A stretch of 64,000 bases of DNA from Streptomyces sp. NBC_01446 (GCF_026340095.1 NZ_JAPEPO010000001.1:5914001-5978000); one strand, 5' to 3'; shown: positions 15,599 through 23,566, counted from the stretch's first letter. The notes: generated by a model not told the origin, from the letters alone. Numbers and translations are program-made.

Positions 15599-16627
15599 AT
15601 GCGGGTCGGAGTACTGACCGGAGGCGGCGACTGCCCCGGGCTCAATGCCGTCATCCGGGGCATCGTCCGCAAGGGCGTGCAGGAGTACGGCTATGACTTC
15701 GTCGGCTTCCGGGACGGCTGGCGCGGGCCGCTCGAAGGCGACACCGTACAGCTCGACATCCCGGCCGTGCGCGGCATCCTGCCCCGTGGCGGCACCATCC
15801 TCGGTTCCTCGCGCACCAACCCCCTCAAGGTCGAGAACGGCATCCGCCGCATCAAGGAGACCCTCGCCAAGGAGGAGGTCGAAGCGCTCATCGCGATCGG
15901 CGGCGAGGACACCCTCGGCGTCGCCGCCCGCCTCACCGACGAGTACGGCGTGCCCGTCGTCGGCGTGCCGAAGACCATCGACAACGACCTGTCCGCCACC
16001 GACTACACCTTCGGCTTCGACACGGCCGTCGGCATCGCGACCGAGGCCATCGACCGGCTGCACACCACCGCCGAGTCCCATATGCGGGTCCTGGTCTGCG
16101 AGGTCATGGGCCGCCACGCGGGCTGGATCGCGCTCCACTCGGGTCTCGCGGGCGGGGCCAACGTCATCCTCATCCCCGAGCAGCGCTTCGACGTCGACCA
16201 GGTCTGTGCCTGGGTCACCTCTCGCTTCAAGGCCTCGTACGCGCCGATCGTCGTCATCGCCGAGGGTGCCATGCCCAAGGACGGGCAGATGGTCCTCAAG
16301 GACGGGACGCTCGACTCCTTCGGACACGTCCGTCTCTCCGGAGTCGGCGAATGGCTGGCCAAGGAGGTCGAGCGGCGCACCGGCAAGGAGGCCAGGACCA
16401 CGGTCCTCGGCCACATCCAGCGCGGTGGCACCCCCAGTGCATTCGACCGCTGGCTCGCCACCCGCTTCGGGCTGCACGCCATCGAGGCCGTGCGCGACCG
16501 CGACTTCGGGAAGATGGTCGCGCTGCGCGGCACGGACATCGTCCGGGTGCCGATCGCCGAGGCGACCGCCCGGCTGAAGACGGTCGATCCCGCGCTGTAC
16601 GAGGAGGTCGGGGTCTTCTTCGGCTGA
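15599..16627 (+). CDS. pfkA: 6-phosphofructokinase (group with Asp104/Lys125 signature)
   Basis: 342 aa from ATG 15599 with GCGAAGGGA upstream. Converts fructose-6-phosphate to fructose-1,6-bisphosphate. Motifs: TGGGDCPGLNAVIRG (residues 7-21), IGGEDTLG with Asp104, PKTIDNDLSATDYTFGFDTA with Lys125, the catalytic TIDND loop and MGRHAGWIA. Most ATP-dependent PFKs have Gly at both sites, while Asp plus Lys marks PPi-type enzymes. Streptomyces PFKs of this group have nevertheless been described as ATP-dependent, so the donor should not be assumed. The preceding about 150 bp is promoter DNA without a gene. Confidence 0.93.
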   Translation: MRVGVLTGGGDCPGLNAVIRGIVRKGVQEYGYDFVGFRDGWRGPLEGDTVQLDIPAVRGILPRGGTILGSSRTNPLKVENGIRRIKETLAKEEVEALIAIGGEDTLGVAARLTDEYGVPVVGVPKTIDNDLSATDYTFGFDTAVGIATEAIDRLHTTAESHMRVLVCEVMGRHAGWIALHSGLAGGANVILIPEQRFDVDQVCAWVTSRFKASYAPIVVIAEGAMPKDGQMVLKDGTLDSFGHVRLSGVGEWLAKEVERRTGKEARTTVLGHIQRGGTPSAFDRWLATRFGLHAIEAVRDRDFGKMVALRGTDIVRVPIAEATARLKTVDPALYEEVGVFFG

Positions 16628-16761
16628 GGCGCGAGGCCGGGGTGGCGCCGGGGGTGGGGCGAGGCGAGGTCCTCCCACCCCCGGGTGTCACGGGGTTGCC
16701 CGGCCCGTATATTCGCCGTAACCGGCACACACGACGCGATACGGAAGAAACGGGAGCAGTC

Positions 16762-17766
16762 GTGGAGATCCTCGCATTCGGCGTGCAGTCCGACGAGAAG
16801 CCCCTCATGGAGAAGGCGTTCGCGGGCCATCACGAGGTCCGCTGCCTGGACGTCTTCCTCAACGAGGACACGGCCCCCATCGCGGCCGGCTACGAGATCA
16901 TCTCCACCAGCGTCAACGCCACCCTGAACAACCGCGTCCTGCAGACCCTCGCCGCCGGCGGCACGCACCTGATCGCCCAGCGCTCCACGGGCTTCAACAA
17001 CATCGACCTCGAGGTCGCCGAGCGCCTCGGCCTGACCGTCGCCCGCGTCTCGTACTACTCGCCGTACGCCGTGGCCGAGTTCGCCTGGACCCTCGCGATG
17101 GCCGTCAACCGCCGCATCGTCCGCGCCTCCAACCGCACCCGCGACTTCGACTTCAGGCTCGACGGGCTGATGGGCCGCGACCTGCGCGGCCGCACCGTAG
17201 GCGTCCTCGGCACCGGCAAGATCGGCGAGGCGTTCACCCGGATCGCCCACGGCTTCGGCATGAAGCTCCTCGGCTGGGACATCGCCGAGAACCCGGCCTG
17301 CGTAGAACTCGGCATGAAATACGTCGACAAGGAGCGCCTCTTCACCGAGGCCGATCTGATCAGCCTGCACGTACCCCTGCTCCCCGCCACCGAGCACATC
17401 GTCGGCAGCGCCGCCCTGCGCACCATGAAGGACGACGCGATTCTGGTGAACTCCAGCCGTGGCGGCCTCATCGACACCAAGGCGCTCGTCTCCGAGCTGC
17501 GCGAGGGCCGCTTCACGGGCGTCGGCCTCGACGTGTACGAGGCCGAGGCCGGGCTCTTCTTCCTCGACAAGTCGCTCGACGTCGTCGAGGATGACACCCT
17601 GGCCCGCCTCGTCACCTTCCCGAACGTCCTGGTCACGTCCCACCAGGCGTACTACACCGTGGACGCGGTGAGCCAGATCATCGAGACCACGGTGGCCAAC
17701 GTCCTCGACTATCAGGCGGGCCGGCGCTCCGAGAACGTCCTCGTGCCCTCCGCGCCCAAGAGCTGA
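16762..17766 (+). CDS. D-2-hydroxyacid dehydrogenase (D-lactate dehydrogenase type)
   Basis: 334 aa from GTG 16762 behind CGGGAGC. NAD-dependent reduction of a 2-oxoacid to a D-2-hydroxyacid, probably pyruvate to D-lactate. Seen are RSTGFNNIDL (substrate Arg region), the nucleotide-binding TVGVLGTGKIGEAF, VNSSRGGLIDT with the second catalytic Arg, the Glu in VGLDVYEAEAG and catalytic His in VTSHQAY. The segment SYYSPYAVAEFAW is typical of the D-LDH subgroup. Its last 55 nt overlap the 3' end of the convergent anthranilate synthase gene. Confidence 0.9.
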   Translation: MEILAFGVQSDEKPLMEKAFAGHHEVRCLDVFLNEDTAPIAAGYEIISTSVNATLNNRVLQTLAAGGTHLIAQRSTGFNNIDLEVAERLGLTVARVSYYSPYAVAEFAWTLAMAVNRRIVRASNRTRDFDFRLDGLMGRDLRGRTVGVLGTGKIGEAFTRIAHGFGMKLLGWDIAENPACVELGMKYVDKERLFTEADLISLHVPLLPATEHIVGSAALRTMKDDAILVNSSRGGLIDTKALVSELREGRFTGVGLDVYEAEAGLFFLDKSLDVVEDDTLARLVTFPNVLVTSHQAYYTVDAVSQIIETTVANVLDYQAGRRSENVLVPSAPKS

Positions 17767-19598
17767 CCCAGCAGCTCCCGCACGACGTCCGCCCCGCGCA
17801 GCGACAGCACCGACTCCGGGTGGAACTGAACCGCGCCGAAGCCCGGCCCGCGCAGCGCGTGCACCTCGCCGCTCGCCGCGTCCCGGCTCACCTCGACGCC
17901 GTGGGCGGCCAGCTCCATCGCCGCGTCGTCGTCGCAGCGCGCCACGAAGCTGTTGTAGAACCCGACGGTCTCGGCCCGCCCGAACAGATCGACGTCCGTC
18001 TGCGCGCCCTGGTACGGCACCTCCTTGCGGACGATCTCAAGCCCCAGCTCGGCCGCGATCAGCTCATGGCCGAGGCACACGCCGAGCACGCCGTGCCGGT
18101 GATCGCGCAGTACCTCGGCGGTCAGCGCGCGCAGGAAACGCATCTTCGGGTCCGTCTCGTCGGAGGGGTTGCCAGGTCCCGGGCCCAGGACGACGGGGCC
18201 CTCGTGGGCGAGCACGGCGTCCCGCAGCCCCGGCTCGTCGTAGCGCCGCACGGAGACCGTGAGGCCCGACGACCGCAGCAGATGCGCCAGCATCGCCGTG
18301 AACGTGTCCTCGGCGTCCACCACGAGCGCGTGCCCCTCCAGGGCCGCCGCCCTGTCCTGCATCCGCAGCCAGAACGGCGCCAGCGCGGCCCGCCGCCCGT
18401 CGAGCGCCGCCTGCACCCGCGGATCGTCGGCGAGCGCGGGCCGCACGCCCTCGCCGCGCGGCCGCCCGGGCCGCACCCCCAGCGCGGCCAGCACCCCGGC
18501 CGCCTTCGCGTGCGTCTCCTGGACCTCGCTCGCCGGGTCGGAGCCGCGCACCAGGGTCGCCCCGACCGGCACCCGCAGCTTCCCGCCCGCGTCGATGTCG
18601 GCCGTACGGATCAGGATCGGGGAGTCCAGGGTCTGCGCCCCGCCCGCGTCCCGCCCGACCAGCGCGAGCGCGCCCGCGTAATAGCCGCGCCCACCCACTT
18701 CGTGCCGCTCGATCACCCGGCAGGCGTTCTGCACCGGCGACCCCGTGACGGTCGCCGCGAACATGGTCTCCTTCAGCACCTCGCGCACGTCCAGCGAGGA
18801 CCGCCCCCTGAGCTCGTACTCCGTGTGCGCGAGATGGGCCATCTCCTTCAGGCGCGGGCCGATCACGACCCCGCCCATGTCGCCGACGGTGCACATCATC
18901 TTGAGCTCCTCGTCGACGACCATCGACAGCTCCTCGATCTCCTTGCCGTCGGCGAGGAAATCCAGCAGGTGCTCGGGCGTCGGGCCCTCGGCCGGGTAGC
19001 GGTACGTGCCGCTGATCGGGTTCATGACGACCGTGCCGCCGGACATCCGCACATGCACCTCAGGGCTCGCCCCGACCAGGGTCCTCTCGCCGGTGTGCAC
19101 GACGAACGTCCAGTACGCGCCCCGCTCCCCGGCGAGCAGCCGCCGGAACAGCGCGAGCGCGTCCGCCCGACCGAACCCGCGGATCGCGCCTTCATACGTC
19201 CGCCGGATCACGAAGTTCGCGCCCTCGCCCTGCCCGATCTCCTCGCGCAGGACCCGCTGCACGATGTCCGCGTACGCGGTGTCGTCCACGTCGAAGCCCC
19301 CGTCCGACACGCGGACGTCATGGGCCGGCAGTTGCGCGAGGACGTCGGCCAGCGGCAGCTCGTACGTCTGGTCGGGCGTCAGCACCGCGAGCGGGGTGCC
19401 GTCGTCGCGGACGTCGAAGCCGCGCTCCCTGATCTGCCGGAACGGCACGAGGGCGAGGCCCTCCGGGATGTCGGCGAGTCGCTCGTAGGTGTTCACCGGG
19501 CCGACCAGGAGTTCCACGATGTCGTGGTCGTGGCCGGGTGCGCGGCGGCGCAACAGGGCGAAGGGACGGTCGTCGTGCAGCAGGTCGGACAGATCCAT
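17712..19598 (-). CDS. trpE: Anthranilate synthase family protein, TrpE-TrpG fusion
   Basis: 628 aa from ATG 19598 behind GAAGAGGAA. The N-terminal two thirds are a chorismate-binding domain (GASPEVHVRM, MNPISGTYRYP, ATVTGSPVQNACRVIE). The C-terminal third is a class I glutamine amidotransferase with nucleophile Cys in GVCLGHELIAAELG and His-Glu in VQFHPESVL, giving an ammonia-channelled fusion that makes anthranilate for tryptophan. The single-chain layout resembles PhzE-type enzymes, so aminodeoxyisochorismate synthesis is the alternative. The Trp-rich leader and attenuator just upstream argue for tryptophan control. Its 3' end overlaps the neighbouring dehydrogenase gene. Confidence 0.88.
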   Translation of the reverse strand: MDLSDLLHDDRPFALLRRRAPGHDHDIVELLVGPVNTYERLADIPEGLALVPFRQIRERGFDVRDDGTPLAVLTPDQTYELPLADVLAQLPAHDVRVSDGGFDVDDTAYADIVQRVLREEIGQGEGANFVIRRTYEGAIRGFGRADALALFRRLLAGERGAYWTFVVHTGERTLVGASPEVHVRMSGGTVVMNPISGTYRYPAEGPTPEHLLDFLADGKEIEELSMVVDEELKMMCTVGDMGGVVIGPRLKEMAHLAHTEYELRGRSSLDVREVLKETMFAATVTGSPVQNACRVIERHEVGGRGYYAGALALVGRDAGGAQTLDSPILIRTADIDAGGKLRVPVGATLVRGSDPASEVQETHAKAAGVLAALGVRPGRPRGEGVRPALADDPRVQAALDGRRAALAPFWLRMQDRAAALEGHALVVDAEDTFTAMLAHLLRSSGLTVSVRRYDEPGLRDAVLAHEGPVVLGPGPGNPSDETDPKMRFLRALTAEVLRDHRHGVLGVCLGHELIAAELGLEIVRKEVPYQGAQTDVDLFGRAETVGFYNSFVARCDDDAAMELAAHGVEVSRDAASGEVHALRGPGFGAVQFHPESVLSLRGADVVRELLGQLLGAEGTRTFSERRPA

Positions 19599-19661
19599 GG
19601 CGTGTGATTCCTCTTCCGGACTCCGGTTGCGGAGAGGAACGGCCAGGTCCCGGAAAACACT

Positions 19662-19685
19662 GAAGGCCGCCCTCGGGCGGCCTTC
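19662..19685 (-). terminator. Attenuator terminator in trp leader
   Basis: A perfect 10-bp stem (19662-19671 with 19676-19685) with loop CTCG on the + strand. In the minus-strand transcript a U run (AGUGUUUUCC) follows. It lies 19 nt after the leader-peptide stop and 63 nt before the trpE start, the classical position for translation-coupled attenuation. Confidence 0.85.
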
Positions 19686-19703
19686 GCTTCGCTGTACGCG
19701 CAG

Positions 19704-19760
19704 TCAGTGGGCCGCTCGGTGAGCGGTCCACCACCAGTTACGGGTCGTGTGCGCGAACAT
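19704..19760 (-). CDS. trpL: trpL leader peptide with three consecutive Trp codons
   Basis: 18 codons, MFAHTTRNWWWTAHRAAH. Three adjacent Trp codons make a ribosome stall site when charged tRNA-Trp is scarce, which would prevent formation of the terminator hairpin at 19662-19685 and permit trpE transcription. Peptides of almost this sequence precede trpE in other Streptomyces (recall). There is no Shine-Dalgarno sequence; the ATG lies 7 nt after a -10 box, so the leader mRNA appears leaderless. Confidence 0.88.
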   Translation of the reverse strand: MFAHTTRNWWWTAHRAAH

Positions 19761-19767
19761 GAGCGGC

Positions 19768-19773
19768 ACCTTA
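19768..19773 (-). promoter_or_regulatory. trpL -10 box TAAGGT, leaderless
   Basis: Minus-strand TAAGGT (19773 to 19768) ends 7 nt before the trpL ATG. The -35 region is weak. Confidence 0.6.
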
Positions 19774-19813
19774 CCCGATGGGCAGCTCATCTGTGGACGA
19801 CGCGTCTCAAAGG

Positions 19814-19838
19814 GTGAGCGGTCGGCTGGACCGCTCAC
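19814..19838. repeat. 10-bp perfect inverted repeat in the trpL-aroG divergent promoter region
   Basis: GTGAGCGGTC (19814-19823), 5-nt spacer, GACCGCTCAC (19829-19838). It spans about -47 to -23 of the aroG promoter, so bound protein would cover the -35. The same 10-mer occurs again at 19719-19728 inside trpL, where it encodes part of the Trp-Thr-Ala-His end. Candidate operator for an aromatic-pathway regulator; none is known to me for this motif. Confidence 0.6.
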
Positions 19839-19847
19839 CCGACCCCG

Positions 19848-19853
19848 TAATGT
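19848..19853 (+). promoter_or_regulatory. -10 box TAATGT, leaderless promoter for DAHP synthase
   Basis: TAATGT ends 7 nt before GTG 19861 and selects this start over upstream in-frame codons (first at 19747), which lie within the divergent trpL promoter. Confidence 0.6.
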
Positions 19854-19860
19854 TGAGGAT

Positions 19861-21213
19861 GTGACCGTGAACGCTAAGACCAGCGCAAGCGCTGGCAACA
19901 CCTGGCGAGACCTGCCCGCGGCGCAGCAGCCCGAGTACCCCGATGCCGAGGCTCTGCGCGATGTGATCGCGGAGCTCGAGTCGTATCCGCCGCTCGTCTT
20001 CGCGGGCGAGTGCGACCAGCTGCGCGCCCGACTGGCTGCCGTCGCCAAGGGAGAGGCGTTCCTCCTCCAGGGCGGCGACTGCGCCGAGGCCTTCGACGCC
20101 GTGTCGGCCGACCACATCCGCAACAAGCTCAAGACGCTGCTCCAGATGGGCGCCGTCCTCACGTACGCGGCCTCCGTGCCCGTCGTGAAGGTGGGCCGTA
20201 TCGCGGGGCAGTACTCCAAGCCGCGCTCCAAGGGCACCGAGACCCGCGACGGCGTGACCCTGCCGACGTACCGCGGCGACTCGGTCAACGGCTTCGCCTT
20301 CAACGAGAAGGCCCGCATCCCGGACCCCGAGCGCCTGAAGCGGATGTACAACGCGTCCGCCTCCACGCTCAACCTGGTGCGCGCCTTCACCACCGGCGGC
20401 TACGCCGACCTGCGCCAGGTGCACGCCTGGAACCAGGACTTCGTGAAGTCGTCCCCGTCCGGCCAGCGCTACGAGCAGCTCGCCCGCGAGATCGACAACG
20501 CGCTGAACTTCATGCGTGCCTGCGGCACCGACCCGGCCGAGTTCCAGACGGTCGAGTTCTACGCCTCCCACGAGGCGCTGCTCCTCGACTACGAGTCGGC
20601 GCTGACCCGCGTGGACTCGCGTACGGGCAACCTGTACGACGTGTCGGGCCACATGGTGTGGATCGGTGAGCGCACCCGTCAGCTCGACGGCGCGCACATC
20701 GAGTTCGCCTCGAAGATCCGCAACCCGATCGGCATCAAGCTCGGCCCGACGACGACGGCCGAGGACGCGCTGCAGTACATCGAGCGCCTCGACCCCGACC
20801 GCGAGCCCGGCCGCCTGACGTTCATCGTCCGCATGGGCGCCGACAAGGTCCGCGACAAGCTCCCGGAGCTGGTCGAGAAGGTCACCGCCTCCGGCGCGAC
20901 CGTCGCATGGATCACCGACCCGATGCACGGCAACACGTACGAGGCGGCCTCGGGCCACAAGACCCGCCGCTTCGACGACGTGCTCGACGAGGTCAAGGGC
21001 TTCTTCGAGGTCCACAAGGGCCTCGGGACCCACCCGGGCGGCATCCACGTCGAGCTCACCGGTGACGACGTCACCGAGTGCGTGGGCGGCGGCGACGAGA
21101 TCTTCGTCGACGATCTGCACCAGCGCTACGAGACGGCCTGCGACCCGCGCCTGAACCGCAGCCAGTCTCTCGACCTGGCGTTCCTGGTGGCGGAGATGTA
21201 CCGCGACCAGTGA
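19861..21213 (+). CDS. aroG: Class II 3-deoxy-7-phosphoheptulonate (DAHP) synthase
   Basis: 450 aa from GTG 19861. Condenses PEP and erythrose-4-phosphate, the first step of the shikimate pathway. Plant-like class II features: LLQGGDCAEAF (metal-binding Cys), KVGRIAGQYSKPRS, YRGDSVNGFAFNEK, FYASHEALLLDYE, HMVWIGERTRQLDGAHIEFA and the C-terminal GTHPGGIHVELTGDDVTECVG with metal-ligand Glu. Length matches M. tuberculosis AroG (Rv2178c), which also lies near a kinase and the dcw cluster. Divergent transcription from attenuated trpE pairs the first common step with the Trp branch. Confidence 0.95.
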   Translation: MTVNAKTSASAGNTWRDLPAAQQPEYPDAEALRDVIAELESYPPLVFAGECDQLRARLAAVAKGEAFLLQGGDCAEAFDAVSADHIRNKLKTLLQMGAVLTYAASVPVVKVGRIAGQYSKPRSKGTETRDGVTLPTYRGDSVNGFAFNEKARIPDPERLKRMYNASASTLNLVRAFTTGGYADLRQVHAWNQDFVKSSPSGQRYEQLAREIDNALNFMRACGTDPAEFQTVEFYASHEALLLDYESALTRVDSRTGNLYDVSGHMVWIGERTRQLDGAHIEFASKIRNPIGIKLGPTTTAEDALQYIERLDPDREPGRLTFIVRMGADKVRDKLPELVEKVTASGATVAWITDPMHGNTYEAASGHKTRRFDDVLDEVKGFFEVHKGLGTHPGGIHVELTGDDVTECVGGGDEIFVDDLHQRYETACDPRLNRSQSLDLAFLVAEMYRDQ

Positions 21214-21227
21214 TCCTTCAGTGCATC

Positions 21228-21266
21228 GCCGTGGGGCGCGGATCACATCGATCCGCGCCCCACGGC
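21228..21266 (+). terminator. Intrinsic terminator after aroG
   Basis: A perfect 17-bp stem (21228-21244 with 21250-21266), 5-nt loop, then ACTTTTGTG, a short T-tract. Confidence 0.9.
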
Positions 21267-21296
21267 ACTTTTGTGCTCCCTGCCCGGCGGGTAAGG

Positions 21297-21315
21297 TTAG
21301 GTTAGCCTCACCGTT
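21297..21315 (+). promoter_or_regulatory. Iron box (DmdR1/IdeR-type operator) before bfd
   Basis: TTAGGTTAGCCTCACCGTT matches 14 of 19 positions of the IdeR/DtxR/DmdR consensus (TTAGGTTAGGCTAACCTAA, from memory), including an intact left half. It lies 50 bp before the bfd start, over the probable promoter. Iron-loaded DmdR would repress bfd. Confidence 0.75.
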
Positions 21316-21365
21316 CATTGGGGCGGGAGCAAGGAACCGGTCCTGATCGCTGGGAGGTGAACCGC

Positions 21366-21611
21366 GTGTACGTCTGCAACTGCTTCGGTGTGACCGAGGA
21401 CCAGGTCAAGAAGCATGCGGACGGCGGTGCGTGCACCCCCCGCCAGATAGCGTCGGCCTGCAAGGCCGGCACGGACTGCGGCTCGTGCGTACGCCGCATT
21501 CAGGCGCTGCTCGGCCGTGGGAGCTGTCCGCGCCGCGAGCTGGTCGAGCAGGGACGGCCCGTCCTGACGGCCGACCCGAACGCCCTCGTGGACCTTCCGG
21601 ACGCCGCCTGA
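21366..21611 (+). CDS. bfd: Bacterioferritin-associated ferredoxin (2Fe-2S)
   Basis: 81 aa from GTG 21366, which has GGGAGG 8 nt upstream; GTG 21357 overlaps that site and is less likely. The four cluster cysteines are visible: VYVCNCFGV near the N-terminus and CGSC about 30 residues later. Bfd docks on bacterioferritin and reduces stored iron for release. It is preceded by an iron box and converges on bfr, its partner, so induction under low iron would mobilise the store. Confidence 0.9.
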   Translation: MYVCNCFGVTEDQVKKHADGGACTPRQIASACKAGTDCGSCVRRIQALLGRGSCPRRELVEQGRPVLTADPNALVDLPDAA

Positions 21612-21636
21612 GGCTCCGCCCGGGTAAGTGCGGCGG

Positions 21637-22116
21637 CTAGCTGTCCGGCTGCTCGATCTGCTGGGCCAGGTACAGCGCCTCACCGAGACTCTCGATCAGC
21701 TCCAGCTGGGTGTCGAGGTAGTCGATGTGGTGCTCCTCGTCCTCCAGGATGTCCTCGAAGATCCGCGCCGATGTCACATCGCCCTTGGCCCGCATGACGT
21801 CGATGCCGCGCTTGAGGCGGTCGATCGCCTCGACCTCGACCTGACGGTCGGCCTGGAACATCTCCGTGACGGTCTGCCCGACCCGTACGTGGAAGAGCCG
21901 CTGGTAGTTCGGCAGGGCGTCAAGGAAGAGAATCCGTTCGGTCAGCCGGTCCGCGTGCTTCATCTCGTCGATGGACTCTGCGCGGGTGTACTTCGCGAGC
22001 TTGGTCCAACCGTTGTTGTCCTGGATCCGGTAGTGGAGCCAGTACTGGTTGATGGCCGTCAGCTCGCCCGTGAGCTGCTCGTTGAGGAATTCGATGACCT
22101 CGGGGTCGCCCTGCAT
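21637..22116 (-). CDS. bfr: Bacterioferritin
   Basis: 159 aa from ATG 22116 behind AAGGAG. A four-helix ferritin subunit with di-iron ligands in NEQLTGELTAINQYWLHYR, DEMKHADRL (Glu-x-x-His, with the haem Met) and EDILEDEEHHIDYLDTQLEL (second Glu-x-x-His). Assembles into a 24-subunit cage that oxidises and stores iron. It converges on bfd with 25 bp between stops. No iron box was recognised in front of it. Confidence 0.95.
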   Translation of the reverse strand: MQGDPEVIEFLNEQLTGELTAINQYWLHYRIQDNNGWTKLAKYTRAESIDEMKHADRLTERILFLDALPNYQRLFHVRVGQTVTEMFQADRQVEVEAIDRLKRGIDVMRAKGDVTSARIFEDILEDEEHHIDYLDTQLELIESLGEALYLAQQIEQPDS

Positions 22117-22279
22117 CGCAGAGGCTCCTTCCACGTGGTGGACTCGGCAGATTTTCGCGCATCCTCGCATCGGCACCGAAAACCGTCCAGTAAGTGCACG
22201 CTTAGTAGGAGTTGCCCTTTTCGGAGGGCCGGGCTCTCGCTGGTCACGGCCACTGCCCGGGGTCTGTCAGGATGGAGGC

Positions 22280-22912
22280 ATGGGTCAGCCGGTGGGTCGC
22301 GAGTCTGGGGGAGCAGTGCAGTCGGAGCTTCCACCGGGACAGCGTCTCCAGCGGGGCTGGCCGGTCACCCACTACGGCCCGGTTCCCAAGTTCCGCCCCG
22401 AACGCTGGGAGTTCAGGGTCTTCGGCGCCACCGCCGACGGGGACAAGCGCTGCTGGACCCACGAGGAGTTCTCCGCCCTGCCGTACGGCACGGTCGTGGC
22501 CGATCTGCACTGCGTCACGAAGTTCAGCATGCTCGGCGCGGAGTGGGGCGGCGTGCCCGCCGCGACGATTCTCGAGCTGGCGCCGCCCGCGCCCGCCGTC
22601 ACCCATGTGATGGTCTGGGCCGAGTACGGGTTCAGCGCGAATCTCCGCCTCGAGGACTTCGCCGCCGACCGCACGATCTTCGCCACCCACAAGGACGGCG
22701 AACTCCTCACCGCGGAACACGGCTTCCCGCTCCGCCTCGTCGTGCCCCATCTGTACGCCTGGAAGGGCCCGAAGTGGGTCCGCGGCATCGAGTACATGAC
22801 GGCCGACCGCCGCGGCTTCTGGGAGGAGCGCGGCTATCACAACGTCGGCGACCCCTGGCGGGAGCAGCGCTACTCGTACCAGGAAGAGCCCGGGGACGGC
22901 CCCGAGCTCTGA
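22280..22912 (+). CDS. Sulfite oxidase-like molybdopterin-dependent oxidoreductase
   Basis: 210 aa from ATG 22280. A CAGGAT -10-like box ends 6 nt upstream, and GGAGG is only 1 nt from the ATG, favouring a leaderless start. The short oxidoreductase molybdopterin domain is complete: WEFRVFGATADG, a Cys ligand for molybdenum in ADLHCVTKFSMLGAEWGGV (Cys78), YGFSANLRLEDFA, GFPLRLVVPHLYAWKGPKWV and GFWEERGYHNVGDPW. No Tat signal is seen, so it is probably cytoplasmic, unlike MsrP. Substrate unknown; it may reduce oxidised sulfur compounds. Confidence 0.85.
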   Translation: MGQPVGRESGGAVQSELPPGQRLQRGWPVTHYGPVPKFRPERWEFRVFGATADGDKRCWTHEEFSALPYGTVVADLHCVTKFSMLGAEWGGVPAATILELAPPAPAVTHVMVWAEYGFSANLRLEDFAADRTIFATHKDGELLTAEHGFPLRLVVPHLYAWKGPKWVRGIEYMTADRRGFWEERGYHNVGDPWREQRYSYQEEPGDGPEL

Positions 22913-22943
22913 GTCCTGGCTCTCCTGTGCCGAGTTCCGGCCG

Positions 22944-23501
22944 TCAGTGGTGGTACTGGTGCACCACCGCGTGGCCCTTGCCGCGGCCGATCATCCACTT
23001 GTTGACCGGCGTGGTCACCACGAAGGCGATGGCCAGTGAGGCCGCGAGCGCGCCCCAGAACAGGCCGTCCGACAGGTGGGCGTCCATCGCGCTCGGCCAC
23101 AGCGCGATCACGCCGTTGTCGATCAGCTCCATGACGGCGATGGACAGGGTGTCCGCGGCGAGCGCGACCCGGAACGCGGTCCTGAAGTCGACGCCGGCCT
23201 TCAGGACGCTGCGCAGCGTGAGCGAGTAGCCGAAGAAGAACGCGAGCACGATCGCCAGGATCATCGTCGGCATGTTGCCCCAGCCGAACGCCGTGCCGAC
23301 CACCATGCCGAGGACCTCGCCGATGGCGCATCCCGTGAGGCAGTGGAGGGTCGCCTGCGCGGCCATGGACCAGCTGACCTCGCCGAGGCCGTGCCCGGCG
23401 TGAGTGTGGCCGGAGTGCTCGTGCTGCTCGTGATCTGTGTGCTGGTCGAGTTGGTCGTGCTGGTCGTGGTGCGCGTGTCCGGCGTGCGTCTCGTGCTTCA
23501 T
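22944..23501 (-). CDS. DUF4396 membrane protein with His-rich N-terminus
   Basis: 185 aa from ATG 23501 behind GGGGGAA. The first about 38 residues hold roughly 14 His with Asp/Glu (HAGHAHHDQHDQLDQHTDHE), a likely soft metal-binding tail. Four hydrophobic segments follow (for example CLTGCAIGEVLGMVVG, ILAIVLAFFFGYSLTL, AADTLSIAVMELIDNGVIAL, WGALAASLAIAFVV), the DUF4396 domain. A CsoR-like palindrome lies 49 bp upstream, so a copper-handling role is plausible. No transport activity is established for the family. Confidence 0.8.
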   Translation of the reverse strand: MKHETHAGHAHHDQHDQLDQHTDHEQHEHSGHTHAGHGLGEVSWSMAAQATLHCLTGCAIGEVLGMVVGTAFGWGNMPTMILAIVLAFFFGYSLTLRSVLKAGVDFRTAFRVALAADTLSIAVMELIDNGVIALWPSAMDAHLSDGLFWGALAASLAIAFVVTTPVNKWMIGRGKGHAVVHQYHH

Positions 23502-23549
23502 GAGTTCCCCCAACGTCAGAGAGCGGTTCCTGTCGCCGACAAGAACCGT

Positions 23550-23566
23550 ATACCCCCTGGGGGTAT
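23550..23566. promoter_or_regulatory. CsoR/RcnR-like operator palindrome
   Basis: ATACCCCCTGGGGGTAT, a perfect 8-1-8 palindrome. This A/T-flanked C-tract/G-tract form is the hallmark of CsoR-family (copper or related metal/persulfide) repressor sites. It sits 49-65 bp before the DUF4396 start and 34 bp beyond the end of the nfo reading frame. Confidence 0.8.

Noticed and set aside
19747..19860. Longer DAHP synthase N-terminus
   Set aside because: It overlaps the trpL promoter and the palindrome; the leaderless -10 at 19848 supports GTG 19861.
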